NCBI GenBank assembly: GCA_009720755.1
Contig: WNKV01000002.1
Location: forward strand, 62,001 to 126,000
Source: Rhodoplanes serenus
GTDB taxonomy: Bacteria > Pseudomonadota > Alphaproteobacteria > Rhizobiales > Xanthobacteraceae
Direction: 5' to 3'
Length of the DNA stretch: 64,000 nucleotides
The translations under genes and the position numbers were made by a program. The notes under the pieces are model-generated. The model ran no database searches. It saw nothing but the letters and a program-made list of their open reading frames with translations, and was not told the origin of the DNA. Numbering within the stretch: the first letter of the stretch is position 1; the number at the start of each line of letters is the position of its first letter. Positions 34,573-42,244 of the stretch are shown here, one piece after another.

Positions 34573-34950
34573 ATGCCCTCTCCGATTCCGCGTGCCATTT
34601 CGGCCGCTACCCTTCGCCGAGGCTTGATGCTGGCGGAGCGCCGCCGGGCGCATCTCGTCGAGCTCTATCGCAGCGGACGATGGCGCCGCTACTTCACCGA
34701 GCAGGAGCTCGTGCTACGCATGCGCGATGCGGTCCACGAGGTGGAGGTGTGGAGCACCGCGGCCGCCCGTTGGGACGGGGCGCCGGAGGGCAACCGGCCC
34801 GGTGACGAGGGGATCACCGCCGGCCTGCCGGTGGCTTCCGGCCTGCCGGTCGCCGAACCGGCGGACGCCGACCCCCACCCCGCGACGACGAGCGTCCCGA
34901 CGCCGGCGGAGCCTGCCACTCAGGCCGGATCGCCGGCGCTTCTGTCGTAG
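34573..34950 (+). CDS. small conserved Rhizobiales protein (TIGR03809-like)
   Basis: 125 residues from ATG 34573. The core 'LMLAERRRAHLVELYRSGRWRRYFTEQELVLRMRDAVHEVEVW' matches my recollection of the small TIGR03809 family of Rhizobiales. Function unknown. The remaining C-terminal 55 residues are low-complexity Pro/Ala/Thr. The frame is open further upstream (to 34351), but that part has no family look. Its last 31 bases overlap the end of the convergent gene on the minus strand. Confidence 0.55.
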   Translation: MPSPIPRAISAATLRRGLMLAERRRAHLVELYRSGRWRRYFTEQELVLRMRDAVHEVEVWSTAAARWDGAPEGNRPGDEGITAGLPVASGLPVAEPADADPHPATTSVPTPAEPATQAGSPALLS

Positions 34951-35306
34951 CGCACCGGCTCCAGCCACGCTTCGCTGGTCCACACCACGTGTTCGAGCCC
35001 GCAGAGCGGGCAGCGCGTCACCAGCAGCGTGTCGGGCAGGCGGGCGAACTCCGCGTCCTCGATCTCAATTCCAGTGGACACCGCGCGCCCGCGATAGGGG
35101 CAGCGTACCGTCACGACCTTCACGTCTCGCCTCGCCAGTCTCTTGGTCTTCTTCGCAGGCGTCTTCTCGACGATGACGTCCGGCAGGAGGGAGCGGGCGG
35201 GATGCGCCCGGGCCGACGCCCTGCCGACGGAATCCGGAAACGACGGCCGCTCGCGCTGCGATGTCCCGCCTGCCGATCTCCTCGACCCGGCAGTGGTCGG
35301 GCTCAT
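34920..35306 (-). CDS. small protein with a CP..CPLC cysteine pattern, unknown function
   Basis: Up to 128 residues. The C-terminal half 'VVTVRCPYRGRAVSTGIEIE' ... 'LLVTRCPLCGLEHVVWTSEAWLEP' looks like a zinc-ribbon-like module found in small Rhizobiales proteins. The N-terminal 45 residues are low complexity, and the true start may lie further inside. Overlaps the convergent TIGR03809-like gene by 31 bases. The cysteine-containing part is protein-like and the frame is long for its context, so I think it is real. Confidence 0.5.
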   Translation of the reverse strand: MSPTTAGSRRSAGGTSQRERPSFPDSVGRASARAHPARSLLPDVIVEKTPAKKTKRLARRDVKVVTVRCPYRGRAVSTGIEIEDAEFARLPDTLLVTRCPLCGLEHVVWTSEAWLEPVRYDRSAGDPA

Positions 35307-35597
35307 GCTCAGTATCGCAGCCGATGGGGCCTCGGCGCGCGCTGGTTGGATTACTTAGTCGGCCTGCCGACCGACGCGGCGCGCCGCGACCGCGGCGCAG
35401 ACCGCCGGCGTCGATCGCCCGCACGGCGGTCCAGCGAGCCGTGGTTCTCAGATGTCCATGACGGGCGGGGTAAGGGGCGGGAGTGTGAAGGGTCATCACG
35501 GACGAACGCTGCGCCACCGGGCGGCGACGCGGCATTCGTCGCGGTGCCGAGTGTCCGGAGCAGAGTGACGCTCCGGACACCGGACGTGAGATCGTGA

Positions 35598-35798
35598 TCA
35601 GGAGTGGCGGCTCAGCCAGTCGTCGACGTCCTTCTTCACCTGGTCGCGCGTGTAGCCGTAGCGGTCTTGCAGCTTGCCTTCGAGCTGGTCGCGGCGGCCC
35701 TCGATCGCGGTCAGGTCGTCGTCGGTGAGCTTGCCCCACTGCTCCTTGATCTTGCCCTGGAACTGCTTCCAGTTGCCTTCGATGCGATCCCAGTTCAT
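35598..35798 (-). CDS. CsbD family stress protein
   Basis: 66 residues, complete. 'MNWDRIEGNWKQFQGKIKEQWGKLTDDDLTAIEGRRDQLEGKLQDRYGY' spans the whole CsbD-like domain, an abundant small acidic/basic protein of general stress responses with unknown molecular role. A GGAGG ribosome site is a few bases upstream of ATG 35798. Monocistronic. The 291 bases downstream (35307-35597) hold no gene I can support. Confidence 0.92.
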   Translation of the reverse strand: MNWDRIEGNWKQFQGKIKEQWGKLTDDDLTAIEGRRDQLEGKLQDRYGYTRDQVKKDVDDWLSRHS

Positions 35799-35911
35799 GC
35801 GGTGCCTCCGTTGTTGCCTGATACCGCACCAACCGAAGGAGTGCGCCGAGGTTCCGCATGGTACCGCGCTCAAATGTCGGCCGCCGCCTCTTGATCTCGC
35901 GGGCCGACAGC

Positions 35912-36604
35912 CTACCGGAGGGCGGCCGCGATGCTCACCAGCAGGGCCTCCAGGGCGGCGAGCAGACGCGCCCGCTCGGCCGCGACGTGACACCGACGTG
36001 ACAGTCGGCGCGGCGATGCCCGACCGAGACGATGCAGGCCGAGGCGATGCAGGCCGAGGCGATGCAGACCGAGGCGATGCAGCGGTGGCACATGCACGAA
36101 GACGACGAGCCGCGGTCCGCCGTCGCGGTCCGCCGCGTCGAGGGCGCGCCAATAGGCGAAGTTGCAGAGATAGGTGCCGGCGTTGCGTGACGAGGCCGCA
36201 TCGATGCCGTGCGTCCGCAGCGCCGCCCGCAGGGCCGCCGCCGGGAAGCGGCCGCGGCGGACGAACGGCGCGCCCGCCGCGATGCCGAGATGCGTGCGGC
36301 GCGCCCCGCCCGCATCGGGAAACAGCACGCTCGTCCGGTTGCGCGCGACCTGCTCGATGCGCACGCGGTCGGCGCGGCCCGCGACGCCGAGCAGCAGCAC
36401 GGCGTCGGGCTTCTCCTGTGCGACGAGGCGAGGCAGCGTGCCGTCGACCTCGTCCCAGCGGGTCGCGAACACATGGCCGACGAGCCGCACGCCGGCGAGC
36501 GCCGGGCGTCGCCGACGCACCAGCGCGGTGGCGAGATCGGCCGCCGGATTGAACTGTGCGCCGGGAAACCGTCCGAAGCCGGTGACCAGGATCGTCGCTG
36601 TCAT
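35912..36604 (-). CDS. pcp: pyroglutamyl-peptidase I (C15 peptidase), with a tandem-repeat insertion
   Basis: 230 residues (family about 215). 'ILVTGFGRFPG' N-terminus. Catalytic E84 (RIEQVARN), C147 (SRNAGTYLCNFAYW) and H171 (VVFVHVPP) are all identifiable. Immediately after the His comes LHRLG repeated about four times (175-194), encoded by a 15-bp tandem repeat, then a short divergent tail. The enzyme removes N-terminal pyroglutamate from peptides. The repeat replaces the expected post-His sequence and may affect folding. ATG 36604 is used. The gene lies 31 bases after meaB on the same strand. Confidence 0.78.
   Translation of the reverse strand: MTATILVTGFGRFPGAQFNPAADLATALVRRRRPALAGVRLVGHVFATRWDEVDGTLPRLVAQEKPDAVLLLGVAGRADRVRIEQVARNRTSVLFPDAGGARRTHLGIAAGAPFVRRGRFPAAALRAALRTHGIDAASSRNAGTYLCNFAYWRALDAADRDGGPRLVVFVHVPPLHRLGLHRLGLHRLGLHRLGRASPRRLSRRCHVAAERARLLAALEALLVSIAAALR
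36028..36081. repeat. 15-bp tandem repeat inside pcp
   Basis: About 3.6 copies of GCGATGCAGGCCGAG (single-base differences between copies) read on the plus strand. Because the unit is a multiple of three it keeps the pcp frame open and encodes LHRLG units. Confidence 0.9.
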
Positions 36605-36635
36605 GCGTCGCCATCCCCGCGGAGCGACGCGCCAG

Positions 36636-37640
36636 TCACCACCCGAGCGCGGCGAAAATCCGGTCGACCGCCACGGCGGGTGACAGCCGTCCGTCGGCGA
36701 CATCCGCCTCGAGGCGCGGCAGCTTGGCGGCGAGCGATGGATCGGAGGTGATGCGGGTGCGCATGCGGTCCTCGACCATCGACCACATCCACTTCACCTG
36801 CTGGTCGCGCCGGCGCGCCGCCAGCTCGCCGGTCTTGGTCATGGTGTCGCGATGCTCCACCACCTTGGCCCACAGCGCCGCGAGGCCGTCGCCCGTGTAA
36901 GCCGAGTACGTGACGACCGGCACCTGCCAGTTCGGCGAGCGCGGCGACAGGATGTGCAGCGCCGCCCGGTACTCGGCCGCCGCGGTGCGGGCGCGGGGGA
37001 GGTTGTCGCCGTCCGCCTTGTTGACCGCGATCATGTCGGCGAGCTCGACCAGGCCCTTCTTGATGCCCTGGAGCTCGTCGCCGGCGCCCGGCAGCATCAG
37101 GGCGAGGAAGAAGTCGGTCATGTCGGCGACGGTGGTCTCCGACTGGCCGGTGCCGACCGTCTCGACCAGGATCACGTCGTAGCCGGCGGCCTCGCAGATC
37201 AGCATGGTCTCGCGCGTCTTGGCGGCGACACCGCCGAGCGTGCCGGCCGAGGGCGACGGACGGATGAAGGCGTGCGGATCGGCCGAGAGCTGCGCCATCC
37301 GGGTCTTGTCGCCGAGGATCGAGCCGCCGGTGCGGGCCGAGGAGGGGTCGACCGCCAGCACCGCCACCCTGTGGCCCTGGCCGGTGAGGTAGGCGCCGAG
37401 CGCATCGATGGTGGTCGACTTGCCGACGCCCGGAGCGCCGGTGATGCCGACGCGCAGCGCCTGCCCGGTGTCCGGCAGGAGCGCCTGCACCAGGGCACGG
37501 GCGGCGAGCTGGTGATCGGCGCGCTTCGACTCGGCGAGCGTGATGGCGCGGGCGAGCACAGCGCGCTGGCCGGCGCGGACGCCGGCGACCAGGCGGTCGA
37601 TGTCGGGAGCCGACGGGGCGGTGTGGGTGCGCGGACTCAT
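36636..37640 (-). CDS. meaB: methylmalonyl-CoA mutase-associated GTPase MeaB
   Basis: 334 residues, typical. P-loop GAPGVGKS (68-75), 'AVLAVDPSSARTGGSILGDKTRMAQLSADPHAFIRPSPS', 'VILVETVGTGQSETTVADMTDFF' (switch/Walker B) and NKAD. MeaB guards and reloads the cobalamin of methylmalonyl-CoA mutase, which is encoded 12 kb away in this window (49-53.3 kb). ATG 37640 chosen, as the upstream open frame is low complexity. Regulation not visible. Confidence 0.95.
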   Translation of the reverse strand: MSPRTHTAPSAPDIDRLVAGVRAGQRAVLARAITLAESKRADHQLAARALVQALLPDTGQALRVGITGAPGVGKSTTIDALGAYLTGQGHRVAVLAVDPSSARTGGSILGDKTRMAQLSADPHAFIRPSPSAGTLGGVAAKTRETMLICEAAGYDVILVETVGTGQSETTVADMTDFFLALMLPGAGDELQGIKKGLVELADMIAVNKADGDNLPRARTAAAEYRAALHILSPRSPNWQVPVVTYSAYTGDGLAALWAKVVEHRDTMTKTGELAARRRDQQVKWMWSMVEDRMRTRITSDPSLAAKLPRLEADVADGRLSPAVAVDRIFAALGW

Positions 37641-37905
37641 GGTGCCCCCGTGTAGAGCACAGGTCGGCGGCGAGCGGAACGCCCGCCGGGGCGACGGCGC
37701 CATGCAGGCCGCCAGAACAGGGGTTGCGCCGGGGCCGGCCGGGCGGGGGCGCGGCACCGCGCCCCGGGGGCCGGCCATCGCACCCGCCGCTCATGATCAT
37801 TGATATCAATGGTTTATGGGCGTGGTTAACGAAACATGAACTTTCCTCTCCCCTTGCCCTACCAAACCGATATCATTCGAGAAATTTCCGCGGGGAGGGG
37901 ATCTC

Positions 37906-40104
37906 ATGCGCTCCGGATCGGTTCCGACGACCGCTGGTGCGAGGGGTTCGAGTGCGGCGATGACCCGAAGGGTCGCATCGGCCGCCGTCGTGACGCTCGC
38001 GCTGGCGGCATCCCCGGCGGCGGCCGCCGATCTCCTCTGGGAGGTCGAGAATCCGTTCCGCTTCTTCAAGCGCACCAGCGCGTTCGACCTGCACGAGCGG
38101 GCCTACAAGGCGGTGCGCGGCGCCGCCGAGGACCCGGTGCCCGGCAACATCGTGTGGCGCACCGAGCGCCGCCTCAACGATCCCGATTGCCGCGACGCTT
38201 CCTCGCCGGCCGCCTGCGCGGCGACCGCCGGCCGCAACTACGAGAGGAGCCGGCTCGGCTGGGCGGCGCAGACGCTCGACGTCAACTGCTACGACCGCAA
38301 CGCCCGGCCGCGGCGCTATCTCGTTACCTGCGACCGCCAGTACTCCTGGGGCACCGCCAAGGAAGACACCATCCTGCCGGACGCCCACACGGTGATCGTG
38401 CGGCTCGCCCCGCAGCATCTGGCGTCTGCCGCCGGCGATTGCACCTGGACGTGGCGCCCGCGCCGCGGCGGCGCCGGCGAGACGGTGCGGCAGTCCTGCG
38501 CGGTGCCGCTGGTGATCAAGCGCGTGCCGTTCTCGACGCAACGCGCCGCCTCGGGCGTCGCGGTCGCGGTGCGGTTGCCGGACGGCCGCGAGCTCGTCGA
38601 CTCCCACATCGTGGTCGAGGACGTGCTGATCGTCGCCATGGGCGATTCCTTCGCCTCCGGCGAGAGCAATCCCGATCGCCCGGTGGTGTTCAGCGCCGGC
38701 CGCGAGATGGTCTACGACCCGGTCAACACCCGCGACGAGGTGGCGACCCGCTCGATGCGCGGCGCTCCGACCTACGGCATCGCCTCGGCGCCCGAGGTCG
38801 TCAATCCGAAATCGCTGCCCAAGCGGCTGATGGAGGACGAGGAGAGAGGGCTGATCTACCGGCCGTCCTCGGCCGAGTTCCAGGCCGCCTTCGACAAGCG
38901 CGGGGCCCAGTGGCTGTCGGCCGATTGCCACCGCTCGCAATACGGCTATCCGTTCCGCGTCGGCCTCCAGCTCGCACTCGAGAACCGCCACCGCGCCGTC
39001 AGCTTCGTCAGCCTCGCCTGCTCGGGCTCCGACACCGTGGAGGGCCTGTTCGGCCCGCGCGAGCCGCGCGAGCAGACCACCGGGCCGAACGCCCAGCGCG
39101 TGGTGGTGCCGCAGCTCGATCAGCTCACCGAGCTGATCTGCCGGCCGGGCGCGCCGCGCGCGCGCGACGCCGTCTACACGCTGCCGACCTATGCGCACGG
39201 CTCCACCAGCATCGGCCAGCAGACCTTCACCAAGTTCTGGTGCCCGCCGGAGAGCCGCAAGCGGCCGATCGATCTGGTGCTGCTGTCGATCGGCGGCAAC
39301 GACGTCGGCTTCGGGGCGCTAGTCGCCTACGGCATCACCGAGAGCGCCGCCGATCTCGCTCCCATCGCCGGGCTGGTCGGCCGCCAGCTCCGCTTCGAGC
39401 CGCACGTCGCCCGCGTCTATCTGGACGTGCTCGACCGCCGCATGAAGGCGCTGAAGGACGCGCTGGTCGACGGCTTCGGGGTCGATCCGTCGACGGTGCT
39501 GCACAATGCCTACGAGCCGGTGCAGTTCGACGAGACCGGCCGGGTCTGCGGCATGCAGCCGACCATCGGGCTCGACGTGCATCCCAAGCTGCATTACGGC
39601 AGCGCCCGGGTGCAGGAGGTCTCCGACTTCACCCGCGATCTGCAAGCCCGGATGGAGTGCATGGCGGATGCCCGCCGGCGTCCCGGCTGCCCGCGGCTCG
39701 CCACCGGCAGCGGCACCGGCTTCCGCTTCGTCGCCGAGCACACTGCGATGTTCGCGCGCCGCGGCGTCTGCGCCCGCGACCCGCAGCGCACTCTGGCCGA
39801 CCAGATCAACATGATGATGCCGCGGCTGTCGCAACGTATCGACGAGTTCCAGCCCTACTCGCCGGCCGTGGCGCTGCCCTACGGCAAGCGGTGGCGGCTG
39901 ATCCACAGCCCCAACGACGCCTTCCTCACCGCCAACACCCACCGCGAGGGCATCTCGCCCTTCGACATCCTCCAGCCGGCGTATGCGGCGCTCTATTCCG
40001 GCGCGTTCCATCCGACCGCCGAGGGCCATGCCATCGTGGCCGACGCGGTGGTGCGGCACGCCCGCGACATCCTCGATCGCCGCGCCATCGTCGACGTGCG
40101 GTAG
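37906..40104 (+). CDS. large secreted SGNH/GDSL-hydrolase-like protein
   Basis: 732 residues. Signal peptide at about 20-41 ('RRVASAAVVTLALAASPAAA'). The first 240 mature residues form an unrecognised beta-rich, Cys-containing domain. The hydrolase part has block I GDSFASGE (246-253, Ser248), block III GGNDVGF (463-469) and block V FHPTAEGHA (701-709, His702), so a Ser-His esterase/lipase-type site is plausible. Long insertions separate the blocks. Substrate unknown (possibly polysaccharide ester or lipid). GGGGAGGGG five bases before ATG 37906 fixes the start. Ten or more cysteines suggest disulfides. Confidence 0.75.
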   Translation: MRSGSVPTTAGARGSSAAMTRRVASAAVVTLALAASPAAAADLLWEVENPFRFFKRTSAFDLHERAYKAVRGAAEDPVPGNIVWRTERRLNDPDCRDASSPAACAATAGRNYERSRLGWAAQTLDVNCYDRNARPRRYLVTCDRQYSWGTAKEDTILPDAHTVIVRLAPQHLASAAGDCTWTWRPRRGGAGETVRQSCAVPLVIKRVPFSTQRAASGVAVAVRLPDGRELVDSHIVVEDVLIVAMGDSFASGESNPDRPVVFSAGREMVYDPVNTRDEVATRSMRGAPTYGIASAPEVVNPKSLPKRLMEDEERGLIYRPSSAEFQAAFDKRGAQWLSADCHRSQYGYPFRVGLQLALENRHRAVSFVSLACSGSDTVEGLFGPREPREQTTGPNAQRVVVPQLDQLTELICRPGAPRARDAVYTLPTYAHGSTSIGQQTFTKFWCPPESRKRPIDLVLLSIGGNDVGFGALVAYGITESAADLAPIAGLVGRQLRFEPHVARVYLDVLDRRMKALKDALVDGFGVDPSTVLHNAYEPVQFDETGRVCGMQPTIGLDVHPKLHYGSARVQEVSDFTRDLQARMECMADARRRPGCPRLATGSGTGFRFVAEHTAMFARRGVCARDPQRTLADQINMMMPRLSQRIDEFQPYSPAVALPYGKRWRLIHSPNDAFLTANTHREGISPFDILQPAYAALYSGAFHPTAEGHAIVADAVVRHARDILDRRAIVDVR

Positions 40105-40131
40105 GACGCCGCCGGCCCGGTCGCGCTCGCT

Positions 40132-40157
40132 CACGCTCGCCCCGCTCGCGGGGCGAG
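40132..40157. repeat. perfect 11-bp hairpin after the SGNH gene
   Basis: CGCTCGCCCCG / CGGGGCGAGCG with loop CTCG, 28 bases after the stop codon. No T-tract follows on the plus strand, so it may be a factor-assisted terminator, an mRNA-end stabiliser or a repeat. Confidence 0.6.
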
Positions 40158-40301
40158 CGTCTCAGCCGTGGGGCGACCCAGACGCCGGACGAGAAGGTGC
40201 GGCCCGGCACCTAGACAGCCGCCCGGTTTCCCCCGAACATCGGCGGTATTGCGTGACGGCTGCGGGGGCGGCCGGACCGTCGGTCCGAGGGGCAAGCATT
40301 C

Positions 40302-42050
40302 GTGGCCGAGCTGCGTGATCGCGGGCAATTGGCATACTGGCTGGCCGCTCAGCCGATCGAGGCCGCGATAGCGCTCGCGGCCCGTTCGGCGTTGCGCGTC
40401 GTGCCGTCGCTACCGCCCTGGCGCGGGCTGCCGGAGCACGACCGCTGGAACGCCCAGCGGGTGCTGCTGTCCGAGATGGCGACGCTCGCGACCGCCTGGG
40501 CCGTGGCCGCCTATCCGGCGCATCGTCGCCGGATCTTTGGGCATCCTCATCGCCGCCCGGGAGGGGAGGCGGGCCTTCAGGTCCTTGCCGCGGTTGAGGC
40601 GCAGCTCTCGCTGCCAACCGATGCGGCGAACGAGGCGACCCGGGACTCGGTCGCTTTCGCCGTCGTCGCCTCGGCGCGCGCCGCCTCCGCGTTCGCGGCC
40701 GAGATGGCCGACCCCGCCGCTGTCGCGCTCCGCTCGGGCGGCGTCTGGCAAGCCGTCGGCGCCGATGTGCGCTGGCTCGAAGACCGCGGGATCACGCCCG
40801 AGAACGGCATGGCTCTGATGCATCTACCGCTGTGGTCCCGCGGCCCGCCCGACTGGGCCGCACGCCGGTGGACGGTGTTGCGTCGCGCGATGCTCTCTGC
40901 CCATCCCGACTGGACGGTGTGGACCGAGTGGTACGAGGCGCGGCTCGCCGGACATCCGGCCGACGAGCGGCTGGAGATCGCACGGGTTGGAGCGCTCGCA
41001 GCGCTCTGGGCCGAGGACCCCCGCCGCGTCAATGCCGAGATCCGCGACCTGGTCGCCCGGCACACGCTGGTCCCGCGGGAGCCGCAGCCCGATTCCGATC
41101 CCGCTCCGCCGCCCGCGCCCCCTCCCCAGCCGCCCCCGGACGGTCCCGGTCCGCGGCTGATGGCCACTCCCGACGGCTTCGACACCGTCCTGATCGGCCC
41201 CGGTCCGCGCGAGCGCGACGACCCGATGCAGCTCAGCCTGCACGCCCGGGTGAAGGCGCGGGTGGCCCGGCTCGCCGGGCCGATGGAGCGCGTGCAGAAC
41301 ACCCACAAGGCGCTCCACGACGAGTTCGTCGACTACATGGGTTTCGTGGCGCCGACCGTGGCGGAAATTGACGTGCCGTCGCTGTGGTCGGCCGGCGCGG
41401 CGCTGCGCGACATGGTCGAGGCGCTGGCGCCACTCGACGGCAGTGCCCGGCGCACTCTGCTGGAGCCGCTGGAGCCCGACGTGCTGGCGCTGCTCCGCGC
41501 GCTGCTGCGCGACCACACCGCTTTCATCATGGGCTTTCCGGAGGCCGAGGAGCTGGAGCGACGGGCGCGGGCGCTGGCGTTGCTCGACGTGCCGCTCGCC
41601 GAGCTGGCGCGGCGTGCCCGGGCGGTGTTGGCGCCGATGCTGCGAGTGCCGTCGCTGCTCACCTGCCGCGCCAAGGCGCTGGTGCAGATGCTGGACCGCG
41701 CCCTCGATCAGGCCGACGAGCGCACCGTCGCCCTGGTCGGCGCGGGGGTCGCGACCGCGACCGAGGGCATCGTCGCGTTCGGGCGCGCCGTGACGCCCTT
41801 CGTCGTGGTCGCGGCGACCGCGGCCGGCGTGTCCGGCTACACGATCAAGGATCTGGTCGGCGACCCCAACGCCGAGGCGCTGAAGGCGGCGCTCTCCTAT
41901 CTGATCCAGAACGGCCGGACCCTGCTCGCCTTCGCGTGCCACAATCCACAGCTTCAAGCGTGGCTGGAATGGCTGATCGAGGAGGTGCGTCGGAGGGCGC
42001 CGCTCGGCGGCCGCGAGCCGGATCGTCGTCCACGGGCTTCGGCGGACTGA
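40302..42050 (+). CDS. 582-residue protein of unknown function with N-terminal Rhizobiales helical domain
   Basis: Starts at GTG 40302. Residues about 1-250 are helical and include 'LPLWSRGPPDWAARRWTVL' and 'AHPDWTVWTEWYEARLAG', a Trp-rich stretch I recall from many otherwise unannotated Rhizobiales proteins where it precedes variable C-terminal parts. A Pro-rich linker (about 258-282) follows. The rest is helical with a hydrophobic segment near 500-525 ('AVTPFVVVAATAAGVSGYTI'), possibly one membrane span. No catalytic motif seen. It stands alone with 194 bases before the next gene. Function unknown. Confidence 0.65.
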   Translation: MAELRDRGQLAYWLAAQPIEAAIALAARSALRVVPSLPPWRGLPEHDRWNAQRVLLSEMATLATAWAVAAYPAHRRRIFGHPHRRPGGEAGLQVLAAVEAQLSLPTDAANEATRDSVAFAVVASARAASAFAAEMADPAAVALRSGGVWQAVGADVRWLEDRGITPENGMALMHLPLWSRGPPDWAARRWTVLRRAMLSAHPDWTVWTEWYEARLAGHPADERLEIARVGALAALWAEDPRRVNAEIRDLVARHTLVPREPQPDSDPAPPPAPPPQPPPDGPGPRLMATPDGFDTVLIGPGPRERDDPMQLSLHARVKARVARLAGPMERVQNTHKALHDEFVDYMGFVAPTVAEIDVPSLWSAGAALRDMVEALAPLDGSARRTLLEPLEPDVLALLRALLRDHTAFIMGFPEAEELERRARALALLDVPLAELARRARAVLAPMLRVPSLLTCRAKALVQMLDRALDQADERTVALVGAGVATATEGIVAFGRAVTPFVVVAATAAGVSGYTIKDLVGDPNAEALKAALSYLIQNGRTLLAFACHNPQLQAWLEWLIEEVRRRAPLGGREPDRRPRASAD

Positions 42051-42244
42051 ACCGCGGCGCCGGCTCGCGCTTCTCATGGAGAACGCAGCCCGCTCGCGTC
42101 GCCGGTCGGGCGCCCGTCGATCGCGTCCGCGTTGTCGGTCTGCCCGGCCCGGTGGTACCCTGATCGGCCGCATACCCATGACGTCCGGTGCCGCCGGGCG
42201 CGTGGAACAAGATCGCCACGATGCGGTCAACCGGGGGGAACACC

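Noticed and set aside
36028-36081. CRISPR-like array
   Set aside because: The unit is 15 bp without spacers and lies inside a coding sequence, so it is a simple tandem repeat.
40132-40157. Intrinsic terminator
   Set aside because: The stem is perfect but no T-tract follows on either strand, so it is listed as a hairpin only.
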